A stretch of DNA of 64,000 nucleotides from Sepiola atlantica (GCA_963556195.1 OY744544.1:49785825-49849824); one strand, 5' to 3'; numbered from the stretch's first letter, positions 46,568-58,764 are shown. A program made the numbers and translations. The notes: generated from the sequence alone by a model not told the origin.

Positions 46568-47090
46568 CTAGAAAAATACCCGTCCAAGGTCAAATTAATT
46601 CTCCGAACAGAACACTTTTTCACTAAATTTTATATCCCCTTTTTAATATTACAATGAAGATAAAACTATAATACACCTTATGTGTATATTTCTTAGTCTA
46701 ATTTGAATTAAAATTATTAGAATCTTGCTTCATTGATGTGTAATGACTAATTACTATTGATCAAACTCTATGCAAATCTTATATAATATATTTGAATTTT
46801 CTAATAGGAGGTTGTGCCAATATTATGCCCCTAAACACCGTTTAAATATTAGAAAAAACTGAAATTTTGGGAATATTTTTAATTGATTTATAATACTTAT
46901 TGTTACAATTTGACAAACAATCGGAGGTATCTAAATTCTCACGAAGGGCTATTACCCCCTAGTTACCACTTTTCATAAGACTTCATATATCTCACATTAC
47001 GACCCCTTATACTTTGTGTTCCAAAATTCATAATGAATTGTTAATTAGTTTATGAGTGAATCCTGTCATACAAATATATAAACATACGCA
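46566..47090 (+). repeat. Interspersed repeat family R3, copy 5
   Basis: Full-length-looking copy from ACTAGAAAAATACCCGTCC through GGTTGTGCCAATATTATGCC to AAATTCATAATGAATTGTTA. Confidence 0.78.
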
Positions 47091-48463
47091 ATGTTATATA
47101 AACATATTAATTATTAATATTATAATCATTATTATTATTAGTAGTAAATATTTTCATAACAATTGTGTTGTATTACTCATGTATTCTTTGTGAAAATGTT
47201 CAGTTATTTCTCGGTTGTAATTTTTTAATGACAATTTTACTGCAGGCTTTATACGAAAAAGAGATCGGTAAGGGGAGGTAATTAAGCTAGTCTTTAATAT
47301 CAGTACGAGTATTTAGTTTCCTGCTTTATTTTTTTTTCCAAGAAGATGACAATCTTCACTTTGACTCTGAGATGCACATCTTTTATAGCACATCGACCTT
47401 TGAACTTTTCTCTGAAAATGTTTGTAGTGTTTTATAGAAGTTAAAATATTTAATTTGTTATTATCACAATTGATTGTTTCGTAATGATCTTGGTATCACG
47501 AATCGGCCAGAGGCGACAACGAAGAGAGGAGAAAACGGACAAAGAAAGGCGATCGTCGCACATTCCAAGAATGCTGATGTTTTGAAACAAAGGATTTTTA
47601 CCCTTTTCACTAAATAACTTTCTGTAAAGTATACACGCATCGAGCCTTATATTCACACACGCTCAATTGTACTCTTTTCTCGACCAGATTTACTCTTTCT
47701 TTTAACTTTCTGCCTAAAATTTCTCATCTGATTCCACTTTTTCTCATAAGTTCCTTTCTATAATACCTTCTTTTTCAATGTTTTCTTTTGGTCATTAAAA
47801 GAAAATATTTCGCCATTTTCCGCCCTTGTAATCATTTCCGGTGTCTTACATGACAAGGCTTCGACACCGATGATCAGTACTAAGATCAATAGCGATTTGC
47901 TGAAACCGATTTTAATGGACGTACTGTGTACCTTTGAAGAAACGACGCTGTAACTGCAGTTCGACGGCTTGTCGAGTGGTATATGTTTCACGTAAACAGA
48001 TGGCGATGTATTTTATTTGATTGCATTTTTAATTTCATTGTATTTGTGCGATTTTGTTTCTGTGGAATGTGCGAGGATGTGAATATTTATAACCCGTCTA
48101 AGATTCTTGCGGACTCGGTGTTGAAAACGGTGCACAAATGTAATGCATTTTAAAATTCTTAATTTCTAAAGTTTAGACTCGTTCATTAGGGAGTCGTATA
48201 AAGGACGTAGTGACACCTCGAAACCAGACACTTTTGAAATAATACATTTTTTTCCGATTTTTTGGCGATGATCTCAAAGTTTGGCGTCTAATCAGTATCG
48301 GTTCGTAAAAGACTAAACCTCTGAGTGCACTGCCCAAGTCTTCTAAGACCTGGTTTTAACCAGTTTGGTAGATGACTAACACTAACACTCAGTTTTGGTA
48401 ATAATCTTTTTTTTCTTGTAAATCCTACTAATTACTCCTATAAGTGCATCATTTTACATATTT
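47091..48463. other. No gene recognised
   Basis: Less repetitive and more balanced (especially 47440-48000) than most of the window. Two short minus-strand frames (47450-47656, 47758-47997) show no family; the second has a hydrophobic run SLLILVLIIGV but no ATG. Confidence 0.35.
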
Positions 48464-48508
48464 GTTAATCATGTTTTGCAAAGGTTTATACTTACTATTT
48501 TACTTTGC
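48464..48508 (+). repeat. 45-bp block inverted at 60708-60752
   Basis: AATCATGTTTTGCAAAGGTT ... TTTACTTTGCACT, nearly perfect reverse complement of 60708-60752. Both lie next to TA or CA/TA arrays. Confidence 0.8.
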
Positions 48509-48511
48509 ACT

Positions 48512-48531
48512 AACTCCACACATACACACAT

Positions 48532-48578
<47 letters not shown>
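48512..48578. repeat. (CA)n-(TA)n compound microsatellite
   Basis: CA to 48545 then TA. Confidence 0.95.
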
Positions 48579-48583
<5 letters not shown>

Positions 48584-48593
48584 GTTATGCCCA

Positions 48594-49110
48594 CAATGAA
48601 ATTACCCGCATACAGTACAAATGCCCCTCTACTGCTGACAAAATAGCACAAACTAACAACTTCCATCATACCCTTATAACTAATGGCTATCCCACTTTCA
48701 CTATAGTCCACCTAAATAAGATCATTTACAGATAATTGTGATCTACTTCACTCTCTAACATGTTTTTCAATGAGACTTCTTCAACTTCAATTTAATATCT
48801 ACACTCCGTATTTCCTCCGTCACAGGAGAATTAACCAACCCCTGACAGGTAGGACACCTCTATCTTATTCTTCTTATTATTTTATTCTAATCCTATTGCC
48901 CCACAACAGTAATTACTTTCCATTCCCTGCAATAATCAAGTAGTCACCCCATCTAAAAAATTTATCACAATATCCCCTCTGTCACAAGAGGAGTAACCAA
49001 CCCCTAACTGCGGAAACCTCTAATTTATGTACTCGTAGTGTCTCACCACTGTAATTCCCCCATTTCCTGTATTAGCTAATTAATTAATCAATTTACCCCT
49101 ATACCCACCA
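48594..49110 (+). repeat. Degenerate tandem repeat, ~150-bp unit
   Basis: GTCACAGGAGAATTAACCAA, CCCCTGAC, ACACCTCTA, CCACAACAGTAATTAC recur at 48820-48965 and 48975-49110. Confidence 0.65.
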
Positions 49111-49192
49111 CATCTAAATACTTAAAACAAAATTAATTAAATTAAATTAAATTCGAATAAAAGAATTTAAATGATAAAAATTAAAAAATGTT

Positions 49193-49195
<3 letters not shown>

Positions 49196-49240
<45 letters not shown>
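49196..49240. repeat. (TA)n microsatellite
   Basis: Touches the left end of the next element. Confidence 0.97.
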
Positions 49241-49242
<2 letters not shown>

Positions 49243-49264
49243 AGCTATTATAATATATTTATGG

Positions 49265-49322
49265 CAATTAAGCTATACAGAGGCTCTCGCGTTTCATCCC
49301 GGGGAATCTTCAGGCTAAAAAG
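49265..49322 (-). ncRNA. Hammerhead motif, family C copy 4
   Basis: Reverse complement: TTAGC, core CTGAAGA (complement of 49307-49313), stem II TCCC/GGGA, GAAA (complement of 49292-49295), CGCG stem III start. Core invariant bases are present; stem III has mismatches. Confidence 0.52.
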
Positions 49323-49629
49323 CATAGAGTTATTTTTGGCGTGTGTTTTTATATACACGGCTAGCTAGTTAACTAATCAGATTCTTTGTTGCCAATCGTT
49401 AGGCTTCCCAGGAACAAAGATGTGGTTAGTGTTACTTCCTATATCCTTTTCTATTGTTCTGTTTTCTATAGATTAGCCTATATCCTGTTTCATTTGTTGT
49501 ATCAATATAATGGGTGAATTCATTTTAACACGTGGTTCCTTGTATTTCTATTTTAGGTTTTAATTTTTAAATTGTTAGGTTTTTGTTTAGTTTAGTTTTT
49601 TACTTATTTGTTTATTTATTTATTCATGT

Positions 49630-49690
49630 ATCGTTAGCCTGAAGAATCCCCCCCCCCCGGGGATAAATCGCGGGATCCACTGTGTTGCTT
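49630..49690 (+). ncRNA. Decayed hammerhead motif, family C copy 5
   Basis: TTAGC, CTGAAGA (49639-49645), stem II ATCCCC...GGGGAT with an expanded C-run, then AAA with the G of GAAA lost, and the CACTGTGTTGCTTAATTGCC end. Confidence 0.48.
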
Positions 49691-49825
49691 AATTGCCATA
49701 AATATATTTTCATAGCTTACTACCTAGCTCTACTTACGTATCGATCACTGTTGAAATAAATACTGAAAATTTATACATAAAAAATTATATCTCCTTATAA
49801 AATGTTATGTGGATACATGAAATAG

Positions 49826-49828
<3 letters not shown>

Positions 49829-49864
<36 letters not shown>
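49829..49864. repeat. (TA)n microsatellite
   Basis: Right border of the family C derivative. Confidence 0.95.
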
Positions 49865-49872
<8 letters not shown>

Positions 49873-50689
49873 AATTTTGGAAAGTTCATTTTTTAAGCAT
49901 CTTTAAAATCTTAAACTTAAAGAAAAAGGCAAAATGCCTTCAAAAACCACGTGTTAGATGCAGATATTTTTTATTAAAATCAAAATCAAAAAAATAAAAA
50001 CAATATTTTTTTCTTCTTTTTCATCTTGACTTTTTTATCTAATAATTTCGCTTGATATAACAAGCTTTGTCAGAGCTTTAGACAAATAATCCTTTTCGTA
50101 ATAATCCTTCCTAGTCTTATAGAAGTGACGTCCGATGTTGTGTGGATGTTTTAGTACAAAGGATTAATTTCGAGTGACAGGTTTATTCGAAGCAGAAGCA
50201 TGACAGCAAATTGATTAATAATTAAAAAAACATTCAAAACATTCAGAGTGTTCACATACAGGTTGCATCGAAGGGGAGACAAATTACATTAATGTAAAAA
50301 TATATTATTGAACATTCTTCAATAAAAAAAATAGGATAAAAAAGTGTATAAATGTAGTATAACTCTATTAAAAGCGATGAGATAATTTTACCCAATGATA
50401 AACAATGTTAGACTATCATTAAAAGAGATAAAATGAAATAAAATGGAGTGAAGTTGAATTTGATTCATGACATGGCTATATTGGGAAATCAAGTAGGAAA
50501 ATAATAATTATTACTGGTAGATGAAAGCCAATACTAATAGTAGTTTGAAATAATACAAAAGACTGGAAACAATTAAATAATACAGTTAGTTAAGAAATTG
50601 ATGAGGAGAAAAAAATGACAAAGAGAAAAAGACTAATAGAATAAGCTAGAGATTATTTTATGTTTTTTTATTAAAAAAGTAAGAGTGAA
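49865..50689. other. No gene recognised
   Basis: A-rich lead-in to the satellite; contains early degenerate units after 50640. Confidence 0.45.
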
Positions 50690-52437
50690 TAATGTTAGAT
50701 TAATAGAGGTTGAACTAATTAGAAGATAAAATTAGAATGAATTATTTTAGATAAATAGAGATTGAAATAATTATAAGATAAATCAGAGTGAATTATTTTA
50801 GATTAATAGAGGTTGAAATAATTAGAAGATAAAGTCAGAGTGTATTATTTTAGATTAATAGAGGTTGAAATAATTAGAAGATAAAGTCAGAGTGTATTAT
50901 TCTAGATTAATAGAGGTTGAAATAATTAGAATATAAAGTCAGAGTGAATTATTTTAGATTAATAGAGGTTGAAAAATTAGAAGATAAATCTGAGTTAATT
51001 ATTTTAGATTAATAGAAGTTGAAATAATTAGAAGATAAAGTTAGAATGAATTATTTTAGATAAATAGAGGTTGAAATAATTAGAAGATAAAGTTAGAATG
51101 AATTATTTTAGATAAATAGAGATTGAAAAATTAGAAGATAAAGTCAGAGTGTATTATTTTAGATTAATAGAGGTTGAAATAATTAGAAGATAAATCAGAG
51201 TTAATTATTTTAGATTAATAGAGGTTGAAATAATTAGAAGATAAAGTTAGAATGAATTATTTTAGATAAATAGAGATTGAAATAATTAGAAGATAAAGTT
51301 AGAATGAATTATTTTAGATAAATAGAGATTGAAATAATTAGAAGATAAAGTCAGAGTATAATCTTAGATTAATAGAGCTTGAAATCATTAGAAGATAAAG
51401 TCAGAGTTAATTATTTTAGATTAATAGAGGTTGAAATAATTAGAAGATAAAGTTAGAATGAATTATTTTAGATTAATAGAGGTTGAAATAATTAGAAGAT
51501 AAAGTTAGAATGAATTATTTTAGATTAATAGAGGTTGAAATAATTAGAAGATAAAGTTAGAATGAATTATTTTAGATTAATAGAGGTTGAAATAATTAGA
51601 AGATAAAGTCAGAGTGTAATCTTAGATTAATAGAGCTTGAAATCATTAGAAGATAAAGTCAGAGTTAATTATTTTAGATTAATAGAGGTTGAAATAATTA
51701 GAAGATAAAGTTAGAATGAATTATTTTAGATTAATAGAGGTTGAAATAATTAGAAGATAAAGTTAGAATGAATTATTTTAGATTAATAGAGGTTGAAATA
51801 ATTAGAAGATAAAGTTAGAATGAATTATTTTAGATTAATAGAGGTTGAAATAATTAGAAGATAAAGTCAGAGTGTATTATTTTAGATTAATAGAGGTTGA
51901 AAAATTAAAAGATAAAGTCAGAGTGAATTATTTTAGATTAATAGAGGTTTAAATAATTAGAAGATAAAGTCAGAGTGTATTATTTTAGATTAATAGAAAT
52001 TGGAATAATTAGAAGATAAAGTTATTATTAATTATTTTAGATTAATAGAGGTTGAAATAATTAGAAGATAAAGTCAGAGTGTATTATTTTAGATTAATAG
52101 AGGTTGAAATAATTAGAAGATAAATCAGAGTTAATTATTTTAGATTAATAGAGGTTTAAATAATTAGAAGATAAAGTTAGAAGTAATTATTTTAGATTAA
52201 TAGAGGTTGAAATAATTAGAAGATAAAGTCAGAGTGTATTATTTTAGATTAATAGAAATTTGAATAATTAGAAGATAAAGTAAGAGTGAATTATTTTAGA
52301 TTTATAGAGGTTGAAAAATTAAAAGATAAAATCAGAGTGTATTGTTTTAGATTAATAGAGGTTGAAATAATTAGAAGATAAAGTTATTATTAATTATTTT
52401 AGATTAATAGAGATTCAAATAAGTAGAAGATAAAGTA
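50690..52437 (+). repeat. 52-bp satellite, about 33 units
   Basis: Unit ATTTTAGATTAATAGAGGTT + GAAATAATTAGAAGATAAAG + TTAGAATGAATT (52 bp). Variants at the end of the unit (TTAGAATGAATT, TCAGAGTGTATT, TCAGAGTTAATT, TTATTATTAATT). A five-unit block is duplicated: the unusual short unit with CTTAGATTAATAGAGCTTG occurs at 51359 and 51617, 258 bp apart. Confidence 0.97.
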
Positions 52438-52500
52438 TATAGGAGAGTAAGACCTGACTTATCTAGCAGAAATGATATAGCTTGAAAATATAATCAGACG

Positions 52501-52840
52501 AATCAATATACTGATTCACTTCAAAAAAATCACAACATTTTTTTTTGTTGTGTCGTCCTAGGTCTGGTTTTGTCTAGAACATACTAAAAGTTGGACAATA
52601 TCGGAGTATGGGAAAGTTTCAAATTTCGAATATGACTTGTTTTGGTATACAAGTCATTTTGCATTTGCATGTGAAGCACTAACTCGGTCAGTTTTCATGA
52701 TAAATTAATACATCTTAGATTTTTATTGGATTACGTTTTCATTGTCAATCTTTCACATAAAAGGTTACCAGTTATGCCAAATAAACCCTTATACAATATC
52801 AATGGGTACCCCTACACCCATCACCCTTGTTGTATCTACC
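52501..52840. repeat. Left terminal inverted repeat
   Basis: Pairs with 55640-55943; divergence by small indels only. The gene's C-terminus begins immediately inside it. Confidence 0.78.
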
Positions 52841-55420
52841 TTGATTCACTTACGTCACGGTGCTTTTTCAAATATTTTAACTCCCCATCATCATCTTCAA
52901 CTAGATCATTTTTCATATTACCACAATTTCCGTCTTGGCAATGCCCACATGCACTTGTACATTCTAGTCCACGCCTCCTGCAGGTACACTTTATTTTATT
53001 GCATCCTTCTTAACAGTTGTAATGCATTATCTCAATCAGTGCATCTGGAGCAGGGATTTTGTCCGTCATCACTGGAACAAGTTTGTTCCATTCCACAATC
53101 CACCAATACTCAGATGACCCCATTTCATCACTACATCGATTCCACTCAATAATCTGGTAGTAAGTCCACAAAGAATGAAATTTACAAGCAGAGGGCGTTG
53201 GTGGGAGTCGTTCTGACGTGACGAAGGTCTTAACACTTCCTACGTTCTTGTAGAGCATATTGTATCTAATAGATGCCAGGGAGTTTTTCTCTATCTGCAT
53301 TGAACAAAACTACCATTGCCTTACAACCATTGGTTTCCACAACACCCTGGCTTTGCGTTGGTAGAGAAAAGGCTTTTGAACAGCCTGTCATTGTGTTTAT
53401 CTATTGACAATGCGTTGGCACCCCAACGTCTTTCCGAATCCGAATACACTGGACACCGAATCACATCCCGTAAAGGCACACAGGAACAACAGATCAGTAC
53501 AAACTGTTTCGCCAAGCACTTGCTTGAGAACCTTGCTATAGTAGATGTAGGATTTTGCCTTGTCAGAGCAAAAATAAAATGCAGTACATTTTAAAACTTA
53601 TGCAGGGAACAGGAAGAGAAAGCTCGTGTCTTCTCCAATGAGTGTGGTTGATTTGAAAGCAGAAATATTGATGGCTGCCTTTGCAATCTCAACACGGCCA
53701 TCTCCTTCTGCTTGAATAACGTCACAGCCTTTCTTTCGCATTCGTGCCATGATCGTCTGGATCAGCGCCTGCGTGTTTGCCACATTTGCAAAGAAGTCCT
53801 CATTTTTCCCAGCCAATTTTGTAACCTCGGTAATGTTCACCTTTCTTGCATTTAGCTTTAGACTTCGCCGCTCATGAGTACAGTCCTTTATACTTGGTCC
53901 AACTTCATAACCATCAAACACGACAGTTGCTATTCCATAGTGTTCAACAGTAAATAAGGCATAATCATTTGCAATCGAGCTCTAGGTTCCCTTCGCCTTC
54001 CATTTCAGACGATGAAGAAAAGACCCTCCGTCTGATACATCGTGCTCTGTGACTGGAACGGTTTGTGTCACAGCATTGCCCAATTTAGTTTCAACATAAT
54101 TTCTGAGAGCTGCTGCCAGCTATGGTTTTTCCGCTTGACGTAAGATGCCCTTTCCTTCAAACAAAGACATCGGGTAAACACAGAGTTCATAGGATCACCG
54201 TATGTGAGACCACGAGAAACCTCTGGAATAAAAGTACTGGGTCAATGCTACGATCTGAAGAAACATTAATGCTCGATGCTAGAATATTTGCCTTCAAATT
54301 CCGTTTGTGAGAGTAGTAGAAAACTAACTCTCCATCCATCTTCTGTACAATGTCTTTTCCGATTTCGAAAAGGTCCTGAACATTGACATCCTCGTTAGCA
54401 GTAATCCCTGTGATAATACTGCGTAATAATACATCGCCTCAAAACGGTTTAAAGCTGTCTAGTTGCTCTGCAACTTTTCCGAGGTTTGTCTCATCTGAGG
54501 CAGACACGTCCTTATGTTGTTCGCTTCTTGTGTAACTTTGTGCGGTAAGTTATTGCATGGAAAGTTAGTAAACGGATGACATAGTCGACGACATGGACCA
54601 AATTGTTCTCTGATACTCAGACATCTCACTACCCCGTGTGAGCCCACTGAGCCTACCATGGATTTTAAGTGAGCGCAATAGTTTTTGCTCGATGACAAGA
54701 TCGGAGCCAAGACTAGCCCAGTATTGGCTACTGCGTTTGATTACGTGAAACCAAACTGGAACTTTTGATGTATTGCAGGGTTGTCATATTTCAAGCCATA
54801 CATCTTCTGGAGGCTGCGAACTGGTGGCTGCGAATATCGGCAGGCAATCAAAGATGGCCCTGAGACGCAGTTCCCTAGACTCAATTCAATTTGGAATGCT
54901 TAGCATTGCATTGAAGTTGACGTTACATGACTAGTGGTACACACAGTCTGCAACATGAAAATCACCATCAAAATATTCGATCCGACCTTGAACATCAGTG
55001 GGCCACTCATCCCCTCTTGTTTGACAAAGAACCAGGAGAGTTTGAGCAAATGTATAAGTCTTCACATACCAAATCTTTCCCTCACTTTTTCGTTCATAGT
55101 CTTTTTTCGTAGTATCAGATCCACAGAAAAAGCAATGCGTTTTACTGTCATATCGTCTCAGAGAAACGCGAACGCCCTTTTTACTGGCCGAGCAGAATCA
55201 TCCTTTTTTCTAGGCTAAAGCAATGTCCTTTTTGTTTATATGAACTTTATTTTCGGCTTCAACAATAACTTTGGCACCTCTTTCGATACTTGCACGGTTG
55301 ACACCTGCAGCATCCTTTTCCCGAAGTACCAAGGTCTCATCATATTCAAAATCAGTTCGCATAAAGAACAAGTTTCTCTACTGGCGTTTGCCCCTAAAGA
55401 TATACGAAAATATATGTGTA
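52841..55420 (-). pseudogene. Transposon-encoded cysteine-rich, nuclease-like protein, pseudogene
   Basis: Read from 55420 leftward the minus strand gives pieces of one protein: LVLREKDAAGVNRASIERGA, KKTHCFFCG-like, FDGDFHVADCVYH-SCNVNF (zinc-binding style), RSIITGITANEDVNVQDLFE, KMDGELVFYYSHKR, SIDPVLLFQRFLVV, then VFDGYEVGPSIKDCTHERRS, MRKKGCDVIQAEGDGRVEIA and TLIGEDTSFLF (the GDDTDLLVLL-type acidic block, with D changed to S), then LCYGM/CLYG remnants, LPPTPSACKFHSLWTYYQ, LVPVMTDKIPAPDALIEIM and a C-terminal cysteine cluster (CNKIKCTCRRRGLECTSACG, CQDGNCG, 52925-53015). I know this order from a multicopy family of uncharacterised invertebrate proteins. FDGY...AEGDG...GEDT recalls FEN1/XPG-type nucleases. 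More than eight stops or frameshifts. Confidence 0.75.
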
Positions 55421-55639
55421 TATGGTGATTAGTATGGAGCTAGTAAATTGTTTGTGAGGGCAGTTTTTCATGGGGTAAAACGTGGTCTCTGAGTTTTTCA
55501 GTTGTTTTCTCAGGAATCCTATACCCTATAACACAATTTCATTTATATACGAAGGTAAGGGGCCCGATTAATTGAAGAAAGTAATAATTCACCACTGGTA
55601 CCCATATCAAAATGATCACCCATATACCTGTTTGTGAAC

Positions 55640-55943
55640 CTGGGTGAGTGCAATAAGGGGTTTAGGGGTACGGATACCAATGTGGATGTAATGAGGTTTA
55701 TTTGACATCACTGGTAACCCTTTTTATGTGAAAGATTGACTCTGAACACAAGTAAAACATCTCAGATCTATTGATTTATCATGAAAACTGACTGAGTTAG
55801 TGCTTCACATGTAAATGAAAAATGACTTGTAAAGTAAAACAAGTCATATTACACTCCGATCTTGTCCAACCTAACATAAAACCACCAACAAACAAAATGT
55901 TGTAATTTTCTTAGGTCGGGGTACTTAGGCAGTATATTGACCC
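55640..55943. repeat. Right terminal inverted repeat
   Basis: Inverted copy of 52501-52840. Confidence 0.78.
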
Positions 55944-57600
55944 ATCTCAATTCTATTCCTAAGAACAGCACGTATCATGATTAGGTATATTTAAACTATA
56001 AATAGTTTTGATATGGTGGCTGAATTTGATTCACCTATATAAATACCGGTGGAGAAAAAGGAATTTGATGAATTTTAACTTTAAAGGGAATTTGGGATGT
56101 ATGAGAAGATCGCGGTGATAAAAATATAAAGGAGCAGAGAATTATGAAATTTAATGTTAAAGCAGATATACTATACAAAACACCTATAAAGTAAAAATAT
56201 AAATAAAGAATATATATTGAGTAAATCTATTAAAATAGTAAGAATCATTTCTATAAATACCTTATTATAATAACCTTGTTAAAAAGTATTTTTTATAATA
56301 AATTAAAAAAAATAATGATTAGAAAAATTACAATACTAATTAGAAACCATTCACAAAGTATGGAAGTAATAAGAATAATAGTTATTAGTGAGAGGATAAA
56401 ATGTAACATTAACATAAATAATAAAAAAAACAATAAAAATAAAAATAATTAGAAAGAAGAAGAATCGTATTTAGATACACACAGACAGTTAAATGTATAC
56501 ATGTACATACATATATCCACAGACACAGATGCATACATATAGGTGTAGACATACACAGGCACTTAGACAATATATATGTAATAGAAGAAAATGTGTTGAT
56601 TATGGAGAGAGTCAATTTCTCCCTATCTATACATGTAAAAAAGCAATATATTTGCATATACAAAATATAAAAATATAAACAAAAGGATGAACCACATAAA
56701 AACGAGGTGCACTTAGCGTAGGTAAAAGAACTGTCAAAATTTGTCCTTTTAAAACGGCGATCATGTTAAGGTTGCTCTGTTCTTAGAGTCTATGAATGTA
56801 TTTGGAAGATTATTGTATTTAAATTCCAATTTAAAAGTTCTCAAATATGAGGTGGAGCCTTACAGAAAATATCCTGGGGTTATTTTAGAGTTCCGGGCAA
56901 ATATTATTCCAAACACAGCAGAATTAGTCTACGTTGGACTGTAGAATTCACTCCTGTCTTAATGTGGATTTTCAAAATAATAGAATGCGTGTCAGTATTA
57001 GAACAAGCTCTCCTCGTGGCGTATTGACTTCTAACAGAAGGAGGCTGATGGGAGTTTCAATAATGCCTCTTTCAAGCTTTTATTGGGAAGAAGAGACGGG
57101 GAGACCAACCGAGAAAACTAAGTCTATCGGCCAGACACACGGACTGTAATTTATCCTGATACACCGACAGAGGGATACAATTTCAATCCATCAAACTCAG
57201 AGACCAGTTAAAACTCGCCAGAATAAGGCGGCCTCTTGGTGATTAGAGAGAGACGTGTATACATTTCTTCATATAGAGGTAGCTAGATAGTAAGATTCGA
57301 AAAGTTTTGATGGGATGAATTAAAAATGTGGTGAAAGAATAACATCTGCAGAGTTTATATCAGAAGAGGTAAAGTAACTTTAATACCAACGATAGATGAA
57401 CGACGCTTAAGTCAAATAACACTCAGAATACAATTTAATGGATAATTATAATGGAATTAAATTAGAGTGGAGTAATCAATTTATACATGTGGATTAATCA
57501 ATATTAAAATTTATATTTAAACTTTGGGTGGCGTGTCGGTTAGACAACAAATGATATTAAAAGAAATTGTTTAAAACTTTTCTCAGGGGATCAAACTTAT
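55944..57600. other. No gene recognised
   Basis: A-rich to 56480, ACATAC-rich 56475-56560, then 56700-57280 with more balanced composition but only short frames without a domain. Confidence 0.4.
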
Positions 57601-57626
57601 ATATTTATATATATATATATATATAT
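57601..57626. repeat. (TA)n microsatellite
   Basis: Short TA tract bordering R2 copy 4. Confidence 0.9.
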
Positions 57627-57945
57627 TGTTTCATTTTATTTCAGTCAAAGTTATCAGAAATCAAGGGGTCCCTTCCTGGGGCTTACAAATAATCTCTATG
57701 AGATACATAGATATTCGAATATTCCATTAAAGTTCTTTTTAATTTCTCAAACGTTGAGTAAAGAACATTAATTTTTCTTTTACCAATTGACCAGTTAACT
57801 ATGTTGTAGTATATCTTTCTTGTGGTCTCTTGGTCATACCTGATTCGAGGACAATCATTCATCTAGTCTGGTGGAGTATCCAGCTAAGTGTTGTTACTTG
57901 AGGTAACATTACTAGGAGAAGGTGCACTATTCGTTTTATGAACTG
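57627..57945 (+). repeat. Interspersed repeat family R2, copy 4 (truncated)
   Basis: Matches the first two thirds of the other copies, ending after GGAGAAGGTGCACTATTCGT. Confidence 0.8.
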
Positions 57946-57959
57946 ATCATTATGAATGT

Positions 57960-58425
57960 TTGAATATATATTCTAGGCACCACGGTGAATAACATGATCA
58001 CATTATTTTTTGTAAATGCTAACATTTAGGGGATGATATATTTATAAAGATTTTAAAAAAGTTTTAATGAATGGATCCTTATGATTTTTGGTGAGTACCG
58101 TGCACATCATTTTTTATAAACTTTACCATTCATGGGGTGCATCCACCCACACTTACCCCTCCCCCACATAATGTTTTTAACATAAGTTACGTACAATAAA
58201 TTTAATAGAGAAAATCATACGCCTTGATCAAATTTAAAGTGTTTTAAATAATATATTTGTAAAAAATTGAACGTCAATAATATATACGTGCTCTTGAAAT
58301 CCCAAACTATTTAACTAATCATTATTAATAATGGAATATGTATTCTATGCAACAGGTTGAATAGCGCGGGCACATTATCATACTTTTTTTGTAACCTTTA
58401 ACATTTAGGGTGTGACACCGAAACC
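57960..58425 (+). repeat. Degenerate tandem repeat, 3 copies
   Basis: GAATAACATGATCACATTAT...TTTTGTAAA-CT-ACATTTAGGG (57985), GTGCACATCATTTTTTATAA...ACCATTCATGGGG (58100), GCGGGCACATTATCATAC...AACATTTAGGG (58365). Confidence 0.6.
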
Positions 58426-58591
58426 GTACTCCCCCTCTATCCCCCCCTCCCCCTCCACTAAGAAACACATATTTTTACACTAATGCTATAGTTATTGCCT
58501 CAACTTGTTATGGGACAAGAATGTTGACAAATAGATTTAATTTTGATTTGTTTTAATAAATTGAACGTGTCGACTTATTTGTCTGTATACA

Positions 58592-58596
<5 letters not shown>

Positions 58597-58651
<55 letters not shown>
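58597..58651. repeat. (TA)n microsatellite
   Basis: Left border of Penelope family B. Confidence 0.97.
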
Positions 58652-58653
<2 letters not shown>

Positions 58654-58764
58654 TATTTCTTAATTGGGAGAGTTTCCCAGCAGAGTGCTCAATTATTAAT
58701 GCAAAAGTAAAATTAACTAAATAATTAATAAGAGCATGATATTTATTAATATTAAATAAAGTGT

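Larger units (their letters stand above)
49241..49760. mobile_element. Short family C inverted element without coding
   Basis: Left terminal repeat 49241-49560 and inverted right portion 49630-49760, homologous to 41689-42700 but with the endonuclease region deleted. Bordered on both sides by (TA)n. A non-autonomous derivative. Confidence 0.75.
52501..55943 (-). mobile_element. DNA transposon with ~0.3-kb terminal inverted repeats (Academ-like, tentative)
   Basis: Left repeat 52501-52840 is inverted at 55640-55943. Shared blocks: AATCAATATACTG at the outer end, GACTTGTTTT-ACAAGTCATTT, TGTGAAGCACTAACTC-GTCA, GTTTTCATGATAAAT, CAATCTTTCACATAAAA, GGTTACCAGT, AAATAAACC. Between them the minus strand carries one large broken gene and nothing else, so the gene is this element's own. 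Element length about 3.4 kb. No unambiguous target duplication was found. Confidence 0.75.

Noticed and set aside
47758..47997. Secreted or membrane protein exon with hydrophobic run SLLILVLIIGV
   Set aside because: No ATG, no acceptor site found upstream before a TAA, no family recognised. The composition is better than its surroundings, so not excluded.
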